Assembly (NCBI RefSeq): GCF_000633415.1
Contig: NZ_AYMV01000028.1
Coordinates: forward strand, 1-64,000
Direction of reading: 5' to 3'
DNA from: Leucobacter sp. PH1c
Lineage (GTDB): Bacteria > Actinomycetota > Actinomycetes > Actinomycetales > Microbacteriaceae
Length of the DNA: 64,000 nucleotides
The notes beneath the pieces are model-generated. The model searched no databases, was not told the DNA's origin, and saw nothing but the letters and a program-made list of their open reading frames with translations. The stretch's first letter is position 1. Every line of letters begins with the position of its first letter. Shown here piece after piece: positions 25,673 to 34,082 of the stretch. Made by a program: the position numbers and the translations under genes.

Positions 25673-27082
25673 GTGAGTGAACCCGCCGCACGAAACGGCC
25701 TGAAACGAGAACTCGGCCTCGGAGGCCTCGTGCTCTTCGGCCTCGCGTACATGGCGGTCGCGACCGTATTCACCACCTACGGCATCGTGAACCAGATCAC
25801 CGAGGGGAAGCTGCCCCTCGCGTACGTCGTCGCCCTGCTCACCATGCTGTTCACCGCGAACAGCTACGCGGCGATGGTGCGGAAGTACCCCGTCGCCGGC
25901 TCGGCCTACACCTACACGCAGCAGGCCTTCGGCGGCGGCGCCGGCTTCCTCACCGGCTGGGTGCTCCTCCTCGACTACCTCTTCATCCCGATGATCAACT
26001 TCATGATCCTCGGCCTCTACGTGAGCACGCAGTTCCCGAGCGTTCCCGCCTGGCTCGTCTCGCTCATCACCCTGATCGCGGTCTTCGTATTCAACGTGCT
26101 CGGCATCACCCTCGTGAACAAGCTGAACATCGTCATCGTGAGCATCTCGGCCGCCGCGATCATCCTCTTCGCCGTCTTCGCCATCAAGACCGCGATCGCG
26201 GATCCCTCGGCCCCCGGCATCATCGACCCCTTCATCCCGGGCGCCGAGGGCTTCAGCCCGATCTTCACGGGCGCCGGCATCCTCGCCCTGTCGTTCCTCG
26301 GCTTCGACGCCGTCTCCACGCTCTCCGAGGAGGCGAAGCACCCCCGCCGCGACATCCCGCGCGCGATCATCCTCACCGCGCTCATCGGCGGCGCGCTCTT
26401 CATCTTCGTGAGCTGGGTCGGCGCACGCGCCTACCACCTCGACGACTGGACCCAGGCGCCGCGCGAGCTCCTCGACGCCGCGGGTGTCGTGCTCGCCCAC
26501 CACGTCGCGGGCGAGTGGCTCGGCATCCTCTTCGTCGTGTTCACGGTCGCCGGCTGCTTCGGCTCGGGCCTCGCCGGCCAGGTCTCGGTGGCGCGCATCC
26601 TCTACTCGATGGGCCGCGACGGCACACTGCCGAAGCCGCTCGGGATCCTCTGGAAGCGCTTCGGCACCCCCGTGGTCGCCGCCGCGACCGTGTCGGTCTT
26701 CGCGCTCGCGAGCCTGTTCCTCACCCTCGAGCAGGCCGCCTTCATGATCAGCTTCGGCGCGCTCGCCGCGTTCGCCATGGTGAACCTCTCGGTGATCCGT
26801 GTCTACCTCTTCCCGAAGGGCGGCGAGCGAGCGCAGCGCTCCGGCAAGGACGTGCTCCTGCGCGGCGTCTTCCCGCTGATCGGCTTCGCGCTCACGATCT
26901 GGCTCTGGACCTCGCTCGAGTCGATGACCTGGATCGTCGGCGGCATCTGGTTCGCGATCGGCCTCATCATCCTCATCGCGAAGACGAACTTCTTCCGGAA
27001 GCCCGTCCCGCGGATGGACTTCTCCGAGGGCCCCGAGACCTCCGTGGTCGACGCCATGGGCGAGGCCGTCCCCTTCAAGTAA
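25673..27082 (+). CDS. APC superfamily amino acid/amine permease (copy 1)
   Basis: A 469-residue secondary transporter with about 12 hydrophobic segments. APC family marks include SAYTYTQQAFGGGAGFLTGW (~80-99) and LSFLGFDAVSTLSEEAKHPR, the conserved transmembrane 6 region (~203-222). GTG start at 25673 after AAAGGAG. Its closest visible relative is the permease at 28880, which shares long identical blocks. It probably imports an amino acid, amine or amide substrate for the amidohydrolase that follows; the substrate is not readable. Confidence 0.9.
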   Translation: MSEPAARNGLKRELGLGGLVLFGLAYMAVATVFTTYGIVNQITEGKLPLAYVVALLTMLFTANSYAAMVRKYPVAGSAYTYTQQAFGGGAGFLTGWVLLLDYLFIPMINFMILGLYVSTQFPSVPAWLVSLITLIAVFVFNVLGITLVNKLNIVIVSISAAAIILFAVFAIKTAIADPSAPGIIDPFIPGAEGFSPIFTGAGILALSFLGFDAVSTLSEEAKHPRRDIPRAIILTALIGGALFIFVSWVGARAYHLDDWTQAPRELLDAAGVVLAHHVAGEWLGILFVVFTVAGCFGSGLAGQVSVARILYSMGRDGTLPKPLGILWKRFGTPVVAAATVSVFALASLFLTLEQAAFMISFGALAAFAMVNLSVIRVYLFPKGGERAQRSGKDVLLRGVFPLIGFALTIWLWTSLESMTWIVGGIWFAIGLIILIAKTNFFRKPVPRMDFSEGPETSVVDAMGEAVPFK

Positions 27083-27213
27083 TCTGAGCGCGGCGGGTCA
27101 TCGGCCCGCCGCAGCTCGCCCCTCCCCCGGCGCCCGCGCGGCGCCACACCCCACCAGCACGGCACCGCGGCCCGCTCCGCGGGCGGCTCCGAGCAGCAAG
27201 GACGCGATCACCC

Positions 27214-28839
27214 ATGAGCACCACCGTTTTCACCGGCGGCACCATCCTCATCGACCCGACGCACGAGGGTGCGCCCCGCACGAGCGACGCGATCGCGTTC
27301 GACGGCGGCACGGTCGTCGCGCTCGGCGCCGAGGCGACGGCGCTCGCCGAGACCGCGGACGCCACGGTGATCGACCTCGCGGGCGGCACGCTCGCTCCCG
27401 CTCCGGGCGACGGCCACGCGCACCCCATGCTCGGCGGCGTCGAGGCGCTCGGCCCCGCAATCCGTGCGGCGGCCGACAAGCAGGGCATCATCGACGCGGT
27501 CGCCGCGTGGAAGGCCGAGCACCCCGAGGCCGAGTGGATCGTCGGCGGCAGCTACGACGCGACGTTCTCCGAGGGCGGCCTGTTCGACGCGCGCTGGCTC
27601 GACGAGGTCACGGGCGACACCCCCACGATCCTGCGCGCCTGGGATTACCACACCGCGTGGGTGAACTCCGCGGCCCTCGCCGCGGGCGGGATCACGGCGG
27701 ACACCCCCGATCCCGAACTCGGGCGCATCGTGCGCCGCGCCGACGGCTCCCCGCTCGGCACGCTGCAGGAGGCCGCGGCCAACAACTTCCTCGCGGACGT
27801 GGTGCCCGCGTTCCCGCTCGAGCAGCGGCTCGAGGCCATCGAACGGGCGACGCGCGCCTACGCGGCGCTCGGCATGACCTGGGTGCAGGACGCCTGGGTC
27901 GAGCCCGGCGACCTGCCCGTCTACCTCGCGGCTGCCGAGCAGGGGCGCCTCCACACCCGCATCAACCTCGCATTCCGCGCCGACCCCGCCCGCTGGCGCG
28001 AGCAGCTCGCCGAGTTCACCTCGAGCCGCGCGCGCGTGCGCTCCCTCGGCGCCGAGCGGCTGAGCGGCGAGACGATCAAGTTCTTCGTCGACGGCGTCAT
28101 CGAGAGCCACACGGCGGCGCTCCTCGCCCCGTACGCCGACCTCCCGAGCGAGACCGGGCTCCCCAACTGGGACGCCGCCGAGCTCTCGGCCGCCGCGACG
28201 GCCTTCGATGCCGCCGGCTTCCAGCTTCACCTCCACGCGATCGGCGACGCGGCGAACCGCAGCGCGCTCGACGCGATCGAGGCGGCCCTCGCCGCGAACC
28301 CCGCGCGCCAGCGCGACCACGTGATCGCGCACGTCGCCCTGCTCGATCCCGCCGATGTCGCCCGCTTCGCGGAGCTCGACGTCATCGCGAACTTCGAGCC
28401 CTACTGGGCGCAGTGCGACGCGGTGATGCGCGATCTCACGATCCCGCACCTCGGCCACCCGCGCGAGGAGTGGCAGTACCTGATCGGCTCGGTGTCGCGG
28501 AGCGGCGCAACGATCTCCTTCGGCAGCGACTGGCCCGTCACCACGATCGACTGGCGGCCCGCCGTCTCGACCGCGATCACGCGCCACAGCCACGAGGAGC
28601 CCGGCGCAGACGCGTGGCTCCCGGAGGAGCGCGTCGACGCGGCCACCGCGTACGCGGCCTACACGCGCGGCATCGCGCGCCAGGCGCTCGCGGCCGACAC
28701 GCGCGGAACGCTCGCGGTGGGCCGAACGGCCGACGCCGTGTGGCTCGCCGAGAATCCGCTCGAAATCGCGGCGGAAGCGATCGCCGAGCTGCCGGTTCTC
28801 GGGACCTGGCTCGCCGGGGAGCGCACTTTCACCCCATAA
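27214..28839 (+). CDS. YtcJ-like amidohydrolase (amidohydrolase_3 family)
   Basis: A 541-residue metal-dependent hydrolase of the TIM-barrel amidohydrolase superfamily. The N-terminal beta-sandwich precedes the metal-binding HxH in GDGHAHPMLGG (~67-77). Later ligands are in HLHAIGDAANRSALDAIE (~344-361) and HVIAHVALL, and the catalytic Asp lies in SFGSDWPV (~435-442). Cytoplasmic (no signal). It lies between two near-duplicate APC permeases on the same strand, so it likely hydrolyses what they import. YtcJ-type proteins are poorly characterised and the substrate is unknown. ATG 27214; AGCAAGGA lies about 10 nt upstream. Confidence 0.87.
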   Translation: MSTTVFTGGTILIDPTHEGAPRTSDAIAFDGGTVVALGAEATALAETADATVIDLAGGTLAPAPGDGHAHPMLGGVEALGPAIRAAADKQGIIDAVAAWKAEHPEAEWIVGGSYDATFSEGGLFDARWLDEVTGDTPTILRAWDYHTAWVNSAALAAGGITADTPDPELGRIVRRADGSPLGTLQEAAANNFLADVVPAFPLEQRLEAIERATRAYAALGMTWVQDAWVEPGDLPVYLAAAEQGRLHTRINLAFRADPARWREQLAEFTSSRARVRSLGAERLSGETIKFFVDGVIESHTAALLAPYADLPSETGLPNWDAAELSAAATAFDAAGFQLHLHAIGDAANRSALDAIEAALAANPARQRDHVIAHVALLDPADVARFAELDVIANFEPYWAQCDAVMRDLTIPHLGHPREEWQYLIGSVSRSGATISFGSDWPVTTIDWRPAVSTAITRHSHEEPGADAWLPEERVDAATAYAAYTRGIARQALAADTRGTLAVGRTADAVWLAENPLEIAAEAIAELPVLGTWLAGERTFTP

Positions 28840-28845
28840 TCCACA

Positions 28846-28861
28846 AGTAAGACCGCTTACT
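28846..28861. promoter_or_regulatory. Small inverted repeat before second APC permease
   Basis: AGTAAG-ACCG-CTTACT lies between the amidohydrolase stop and the AAAGGAG of the next gene. It differs in sequence from the operator at 25617. It could be a weak operator or a leader hairpin. Confidence 0.35.
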
Positions 28862-28879
28862 CGATTCAAAGGAGACATC

Positions 28880-30295
28880 GTGAGCGCATCGAATCAACCC
28901 CAGCTGAAGCGATCACTCGGCTTGGTCGGACTCACCCTCTTCGGGGTGACGTACATGACGGTGATCACCGTCTTCACCACGTACGGCATCGTCAACCAGG
29001 TCACCGACGGGCACCTCCCGGCAGCGTACGTGATCGCGGTGGTCGCGATGCTGTTCACGGCCGCGAGCTACGGCGCCATGGTGCGCCGCTACCCCGTCGC
29101 GGGATCTGCGTACACCTACACGCAGCAGTCCTTCGGCGGGGCCGCGGGCTTCCTCACCGGCTGGGTGATGCTGCTCGACTACCTCTTCATCCCCATGATC
29201 AACTTCATGCTGATCGGGATCTACCTGAACACGCAGTTCCCCGCGGTCCCCGTGTGGGTGTTCACCCTCGGCGCGCTGCTGCTCGTGCTCCTGTTCAACA
29301 TCCTCGGCATCAACCTCGTCAACAAGGTGAACTTCGCGATCATCGCGCTGTCCGTCGTGCTCGTGGTGCTCTTCATGGTGCTCGCCTTCAAGCACGCGCT
29401 CGGCGGCAACACCGAGATCAGCCTCATCGAGCCATTCACCTTCGGTGAGGGCGGGATCGGCGCGATCGCGTCGGGCGCCGCGATCCTCGCGCTGTCCTTC
29501 CTGGGCTTCGACGCCGTGTCGACGCTCTCCGAGGAGGCGAAGCGCCCCCGCAAGGACATCCCCCGCGCGATCGTGCTCTCGACCCTCATCGGCGGCCTCT
29601 TCTTCATCCTCGTCTCCTGGGCCGGCGCGGTCGCCTACCAGCCCGACTGGGCGTCGCTCAGCTCGACCGAGATCGACGCGGCCGGCGTCACGGTGATGAA
29701 CAACATCGGCGGCGAGGCGTTCACCGCCTTCTTCGTCGCGGTCTACGTGGTCGGCGCCTTCGGCTCGGGCATGACCGGCCAGGTGTCGGTCTCGCGCATC
29801 CTCTACGCGATGGGCCGCGACGGCATGCTCCCGAAGCCGCTCTCGCGCCTGCACCAGCGCTTCGGCACCCCGATCGTCGCCGCCGTGACGGTCTCCGTGT
29901 TCGCGCTGTCGAGCCTGTTCCTCTCGCTCGACACGGTGGCCTTCATGATCAGCTTCGGCGCGCTCGCCGCGTTCGCGATGGTGAACCTCTCGGTGATCCG
30001 CACTTACCTGTTCCCGAAGGGCGGCCGGCGCGAGCCGCTCACCTTCTCGCGGGTGCTGAAGTACGCCGTCGCGCCGCTCATCGGCTTCGCGCTCACGATC
30101 TGGCTGTGGACGTCCCTCGAGGCGCTCACCTGGCTCGTCGGGGCGATCTGGATCGTCGTCGGCGTCGTCATCATCGCGATCGTCACGAAGGGCTTCCGTG
30201 CGCCCGTGCCGAAGATGGACTTCTCGGAGGGCGACCCCACGACCGAGCAGATCGACGCGCTCGGCGAGGAGTACCCGCTGGAGGGCGCCCGCTAG
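28880..30295 (+). CDS. APC superfamily amino acid/amine permease (copy 2)
   Basis: A 471-residue paralogue of the permease at 25673, with the same core blocks: SAYTYTQQSFGGAAGFLTGW, LLDYLFIPMINFML, LSFLGFDAVSTLSEEAKRPR, and a C-terminal KMDFSEG. About 12 membrane segments. GTG start at 28880 after AAAGGAG. The two copies diverge mainly in loops and in the C-terminal ~30 residues, which suggests duplication followed by specialisation for related substrates. Confidence 0.9.
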   Translation: MSASNQPQLKRSLGLVGLTLFGVTYMTVITVFTTYGIVNQVTDGHLPAAYVIAVVAMLFTAASYGAMVRRYPVAGSAYTYTQQSFGGAAGFLTGWVMLLDYLFIPMINFMLIGIYLNTQFPAVPVWVFTLGALLLVLLFNILGINLVNKVNFAIIALSVVLVVLFMVLAFKHALGGNTEISLIEPFTFGEGGIGAIASGAAILALSFLGFDAVSTLSEEAKRPRKDIPRAIVLSTLIGGLFFILVSWAGAVAYQPDWASLSSTEIDAAGVTVMNNIGGEAFTAFFVAVYVVGAFGSGMTGQVSVSRILYAMGRDGMLPKPLSRLHQRFGTPIVAAVTVSVFALSSLFLSLDTVAFMISFGALAAFAMVNLSVIRTYLFPKGGRREPLTFSRVLKYAVAPLIGFALTIWLWTSLEALTWLVGAIWIVVGVVIIAIVTKGFRAPVPKMDFSEGDPTTEQIDALGEEYPLEGAR

Positions 30296-30329
30296 GCGTC
30301 CACCGAGGGGCGCCGCGGGGCGCTCGCGA

Positions 30330-30373
30330 CGGAGCCCGCCACCGCGATCATCGGATCGGGGTGGCGGGCTCCG
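30330..30373. terminator. Bidirectional terminator stem-loop
   Basis: CGGAGCCCGCCACC (30330-30343) pairs perfectly with GGTGGCGGGCTCCG (30360-30373) across a 16-nt loop. It sits between the convergent permease (ends 30295) and birA (ends 30395). Confidence 0.75.
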
Positions 30374-30394
30374 CTGCGTCTCCGGGGTCGCCCG

Positions 30395-31228
30395 TCAGCG
30401 GAGGTGCTCCACATCGCCCGCGGACACCGTGAGCCGGCCGCCCGTCGGCAGATCGACCACGAGTGAACCGTCGGCCGCGAGCTCGCGCGCGCGCCCATCG
30501 ACGATCTCGTCGCCCGGCAGGTGGACGCGCACCTCCGTCCCCAGGGTGAGCGAGGAGCGCAGCACCCGGGCCCGCGCCGCAGCGGGGTTCGTCGCCGCGA
30601 GCGCGAGCAACTGCCGGAGCGCCGCGGCGTACTCGGCGATGACGCCGTCGACGAGCGCGGTGCCCGCGGGGTCGAACACGGTCGTCGCACCGCCCACGTC
30701 GGCCCCTGCGGCGAGCAGCGAGCTCGCCCGCCCGGTCGGCAGCTCGTGCTCCGGGATGAGCAGGTTGAGCCCCGTCCCCGCGATCACCGAGCCGTCGGGC
30801 AGCAGCTCGCACAGGATCCCGCACAGCTTGAGCCCCGGGCGGCCCGCCATCGCGTCGTCCTCGTCGCGGACGTGCACGTCGTTCGGCCACTTCACGCCCA
30901 CCCGCATGCCGTCGCCGAAGCGCGGCTGCAGCGCCGCGCTCATCGCCGCGCCGACGAGGAGGGGCAGCCAGCTGAGCGCGAGGCCGTGCCCCGCGCCGCG
31001 CACGAGCAGGGACGCGGCGATCGACTGGCCGGGCGGGGTCACCCAGCCCCGGTCGAGGCGCCCGCGCCCGGCCGTCTGGTCGGCGGTGAGGAGCAGCGTG
31101 CCGTCGGGCAGCGGATCGCCCGCGGCGTCGTGCTCGCGCGCGAGATCGCGCAGCTCGGCGTTCGTGGAGGGCGAGCTCTCGCGCCAGATCACCCGGGGCA
31201 GCAGTGCGGAGGTGCGCGTCAGGTCCAT
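30395..31228 (-). CDS. birA: Biotin--[acetyl-CoA-carboxylase] ligase
   Basis: Attaches biotin to the carboxyl-carrier subunit of acyl-CoA carboxylases. The 277-residue protein has the biotin-binding [14 protein letters not shown] motif (~58-71) and KWPNDVHV (~108-115), with a short C-terminal BPL_C domain. It lacks the N-terminal DNA-binding domain, so it is a class I ligase and does not act as a repressor. Divergent from an acyl-CoA carboxylase gene, a logical pairing. ATG 31228 has TAGCGT 6 nt upstream and is likely leaderless. Confidence 0.92.
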   Translation of the reverse strand: MDLTRTSALLPRVIWRESSPSTNAELRDLAREHDAAGDPLPDGTLLLTADQTAGRGRLDRGWVTPPGQSIAASLLVRGAGHGLALSWLPLLVGAAMSAALQPRFGDGMRVGVKWPNDVHVRDEDDAMAGRPGLKLCGILCELLPDGSVIAGTGLNLLIPEHELPTGRASSLLAAGADVGGATTVFDPAGTALVDGVIAEYAAALRQLLALAATNPAAARARVLRSSLTLGTEVRVHLPGDEIVDGRARELAADGSLVVDLPTGGRLTVSAGDVEHLR

Positions 31229-31234
31229 GCCCCC

Positions 31235-31240
31235 ACGCTA
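31235..31240 (-). promoter_or_regulatory. -10 box (TAGCGT) for leaderless birA transcript
   Basis: TAGCGT followed by GGGGGC and the ATG. The hexamer-to-start distance is 6 nt. Confidence 0.55.
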
Positions 31241-31348
31241 CCCGCCCCGCCCCGCTCCCCGCCCGCACTCCCCGCCCCTTCCTGCCGGAGCGACCCCGAT
31301 CCCGGAGGGAGGGAGGGAGTGCGGGGAAGGAGCGCGAGCGGCACGGGT

Positions 31349-31366
31349 TTGGTGGGATCCGACCAA
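31349..31366. promoter_or_regulatory. Near-palindrome in birA/carboxylase divergent region
   Basis: TTGGTGGGATCCGACCAA is symmetric except for one base pair. It lies about 65 bp upstream of the carboxylase start and is a candidate regulator site; no binding protein is identified. Confidence 0.4.
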
Positions 31367-31419
31367 GGTTTATCGATTCCGTTGGAGAGGTTCGGAGGCT
31401 GCGGGCATGGGTGCCGCGC

Positions 31420-31425
31420 TAGGCT
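31420..31425 (+). promoter_or_regulatory. -10 box (TAGGCT) for leaderless acyl-CoA carboxylase transcript
   Basis: TAGGCT, then 7 nt, then the GTG at 31433, with no ribosome-binding sequence in between. It also fixes the start, since the open frame extends about 900 nt further upstream. Confidence 0.55.
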
Positions 31426-31432
31426 GGCTTCC

Positions 31433-33040
31433 GTGACTGCAGAGAACGCCACCTCAGCGACCCCCGGACCCGCCACCACCGCGGGCCGCATCGCCGACCA
31501 CCGCCGCAAGTACCAGGAGGCCGTGGGCGACCGCGACGCCGCAGCCGCAGCGAAGCAGCACCCGCGCGGCAAGATGACCGCCCGCGAGCGCATCGCCGCC
31601 CTCCTCGACGCGGGCTCGTTCGTCGAGTTCGACAAGTACGTGAAGCACCGCAGCCAGGGCTTCGGCATGGAGAAGAGCCACCCGTTCGGCGATTCCGTCG
31701 TCACGGGCGCCGGCACGATCCACGGCCGCCAGGTCGTCGTGTACTCGCAGGACTTCACCACCTTCGGCGGCTCGCTCGGCGAGGTCGCCGGCGAGAAGAT
31801 CGTGAAGGCGATGGAGTTCGCGCTGAAGACGGGCGCACCCGTGCTCGGCATCCTCGACTCCGGCGGGGCGCGCATCCAGGAGGGCGTCGTCGCCCTCTCG
31901 AAGTACGCGAGCATCTTCCGCCTGAACACCATGTGCTCGGGCGTCATCCCGCAGATCTCGATCGTCATGGGCCCCTCGGCCGGCGGCGCCGTGTACTCCC
32001 CCGCGCTCACCGACTTCGTGATCATGGTCGACAAGACGAGCCACATGTTCGTCACGGGCCCCGACGTCATCAAGACGGTCACGGGCGAGGAGGTCGGCTT
32101 CGAGGAGCTCGGCGGCGCGCTCACCCACAACAAGACGAGCGGCGTCTCCCACTACCTCGCGAGCGACGAGCTCGACGCGCTCGACTACGCGCGGGCGCTC
32201 ATCAGCTACCTGCCGGACAACAATCTGGCCGAGGCTCCCGTCTACGACAGCGACACCGCGCTCGAGATCACGGACGCCGACCGGAAGCTCAACTCGCTCA
32301 TCCCGGACAGCCCGAACCAGCCCTACGACATGAAGACCGTGATCGAGGCGATCCTCGACGGCGGCGACTTCCTCGAGGTGCAGCCGCTGTTCGCGCCGAA
32401 CATGCTCATCGGCTTCGGCCGCGTCGAGGGCCGCACCGTCGGCATCGTCGCGAACCAGCCCGCGCAGATGGCCGGCACGCTGAACATCGACGCGAGCGAG
32501 AAGGCCGCGCGCTTCGTGCGGTTCTGCGACTCGTTCTCGATCCCGATCCTCACCCTCGTCGACGTGCCCGGCTACCTGCCCGGCACCGACCAGGAGCTGC
32601 AGGGCGTGATCCGCCGCGGCGCGAAGCTCCTCTACGCGTACGCCGAGGCGACCGTGCCGCTCGTCACGATCATCACGCGCAAGGCCTACGGCGGCGCGTA
32701 CATCGTGATGGGCTCGAAGCAGATGGGCGCCGACTTCAACATCGCGTGGCCCACCGCCGAGATCGCCGTCATGGGCGGCTCCGGCGCCGTGAACATCCTC
32801 TACCGCAAGGAGCTGGCCGCGGCCGCCGAGCGCGGCGAGGACGTCGAGGCGCTGCGCGCCGAGCTGACGGCGAAGTACACCGCCGAGGTGACGAGCCCGT
32901 TCCTGGCCGCCGAGCGCGGCGAGCTCGACAACGTGCTCGAGCCCGCCGGCACGCGCCTGGCCGTCATCAAGTCGCTCCGCGGCCTGCGCGGCAAGCGCAC
33001 CGAGCAGCCCGCCAAGAAGCACGGCAACATCCCGCTGTGA
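31433..33040 (+). CDS. Acyl-CoA carboxylase beta (carboxyltransferase) subunit
   Basis: A 535-residue carboxyltransferase that moves CO2 from biotin to acetyl- or propionyl-CoA. It starts at GTG 31433, giving the usual AccD/PccB length. The N-terminal helical segment ends [20 protein letters not shown]. The acyl-CoA site includes [13 protein letters not shown] (~143-155) and [12 protein letters not shown] (~181-192). The carboxybiotin half includes [12 protein letters not shown] (~379-390) and [14 protein letters not shown] (~416-429). It is followed by a 4-nt-overlapping epsilon subunit; the biotinylated alpha subunit is not in this window. Acetyl versus propionyl specificity is not assigned. 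Confidence 0.93.
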   Translation: MTAENATSATPGPATTAGRIADHRRKYQEAVGDRDAAAAAKQHPRGKMTARERIAALLDAGSFVEFDKYVKHRSQGFGMEKSHPFGDSVVTGAGTIHGRQVVVYSQDFTTFGGSLGEVAGEKIVKAMEFALKTGAPVLGILDSGGARIQEGVVALSKYASIFRLNTMCSGVIPQISIVMGPSAGGAVYSPALTDFVIMVDKTSHMFVTGPDVIKTVTGEEVGFEELGGALTHNKTSGVSHYLASDELDALDYARALISYLPDNNLAEAPVYDSDTALEITDADRKLNSLIPDSPNQPYDMKTVIEAILDGGDFLEVQPLFAPNMLIGFGRVEGRTVGIVANQPAQMAGTLNIDASEKAARFVRFCDSFSIPILTLVDVPGYLPGTDQELQGVIRRGAKLLYAYAEATVPLVTIITRKAYGGAYIVMGSKQMGADFNIAWPTAEIAVMGGSGAVNILYRKELAAAAERGEDVEALRAELTAKYTAEVTSPFLAAERGELDNVLEPAGTRLAVIKSLRGLRGKRTEQPAKKHGNIPL

Positions 33041-33342
33041 GCGACGTGCAGACGATGGGCGCGCCCGCCGCGGACGCGCAGCTGCCGCCCGACGCGGCGG
33101 CTCGCGACGCGGCCAAGCGCGAGGAGCTCGGCCCCCAGGACGACGCCATCTCGGGCGCGGACATCGCGTTCGTGACCCGCTCGGTGAGCCCCGCGGAGCG
33201 CGCGGCGGTCATCGCCGTGCTCACGCAGGTGCGCACGGAGGAGACGCAGCGTGTGAAGCGCGTGGCGCGGCGGGACCGCGAGCCGTGGGCCCGCTCCCAG
33301 CGCGTGCCCGAGGGCATCTCCGAGCTGCTCGCCGAGGGCTAG
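33037..33342 (+). CDS. accE: Acyl-CoA carboxylase epsilon subunit-like protein
   Basis: A 101-residue protein whose GTG overlaps the beta-subunit stop (GTGA). After a disordered Ala/Pro-rich N-terminus, residues ~45-95 read as the AccE pattern: [20 protein letters not shown], then WARSQRV near the C-terminus. Actinobacterial carboxylases use such small epsilon subunits to stabilise the alpha/beta complex. Identification rests on position, size and the short C-terminal pattern. Confidence 0.82.
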   Translation: MSDVQTMGAPAADAQLPPDAAARDAAKREELGPQDDAISGADIAFVTRSVSPAERAAVIAVLTQVRTEETQRVKRVARRDREPWARSQRVPEGISELLAEG

Positions 33343-33380
33343 GCGCACCCGAGCCCGGGAGGATCGCCCCCCGGCCGCAC

Positions 33381-33386
33381 TAGGCT
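33381..33386 (+). promoter_or_regulatory. -10 box (TAGGCT) for leaderless NUDIX transcript
   Basis: TAGGCT followed by GGCGGA and the ATG at 33393 (6-nt gap). Confidence 0.55.
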
Positions 33387-33392
33387 GGCGGA

Positions 33393-34079
33393 ATGGAACG
33401 TTCCGTCGCCGATGTCGAGGGCGAGCTCCGCGCGCTCATGACGCGCGAGGTCTCGCTCGCCTTCACCCCGCAGGGGGCGCTCGCGGACGCCCCGCTCCGC
33501 CGCTCCGCGGTGCTGATCCTGTTCGGCGCGCTCGATCGCACGCCCGCGGCGGCGGGCCCGAGCTGCGTGCCCGCCGAGCTCGATGTGCTGCTCACCCGGC
33601 GCGCCGACGGCATGCGCCACCACGCCGGCCAGATCGCGTTCCCGGGCGGCGGCGCCGAGCCGGGCGACGCGGACGCCGCCGCGACGGCGCTGCGCGAGGC
33701 GCACGAGGAGACGGGGCTCGACCCCGCGGGCGTCGATGTCCTGGGCGCCCTCCCCGCCGTGCACATCCCGGTGAGTAACAACCTCGTCACCCCGGTGGTC
33801 GGTTGGTGGCGGCTGCCGAGCGCGGTCGCAGCGGATCACTCCGAGTCGGTCGAGGTGTTCCGCGCACCCGTCGCCGAGCTGCTCGACCCGGCGGCCCGTG
33901 GCACCTCGGTGCTCGCACGCCCGGGGCTCACGCACCGCGGCGCGGCGTTCCGCCTGAGCGAGCGGCTCGGCGGGCGCGTCGTGTGGGGCTTCACCGGCAT
34001 GCTCCTCGCCTCGCTCTTCGACGAGCTCGGCTGGGCCGGGCCCTGGGACCCCGCGCGCGAGTTCCCCGTGCGCGGCTGA
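33393..34079 (+). CDS. NUDIX hydrolase, CoA pyrophosphatase-like
   Basis: A 228-residue hydrolase. The NUDIX box reads GGGAEPGDADAAATAL, then REAHEETGL (~86-110), with the catalytic REAHEE intact. Just before it comes RHHAGQIAFPGG (~76-88), the NuCoA signature of enzymes that split coenzyme A into 4'-phosphopantetheine and 3',5'-ADP. It stands next to acyl-CoA carboxylase genes. CoA as substrate follows from the motif and is not demonstrated. Confidence 0.85.
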   Translation: MERSVADVEGELRALMTREVSLAFTPQGALADAPLRRSAVLILFGALDRTPAAAGPSCVPAELDVLLTRRADGMRHHAGQIAFPGGGAEPGDADAAATALREAHEETGLDPAGVDVLGALPAVHIPVSNNLVTPVVGWWRLPSAVAADHSESVEVFRAPVAELLDPAARGTSVLARPGLTHRGAAFRLSERLGGRVVWGFTGMLLASLFDELGWAGPWDPAREFPVRG

Positions 34080-34082
34080 GGC

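Noticed and set aside
30521-31432. Upstream extension of the acyl-CoA carboxylase frame by about 300 codons
   Set aside because: It overlaps birA in antisense. The family length and the TAGGCT box place the start at 31433.
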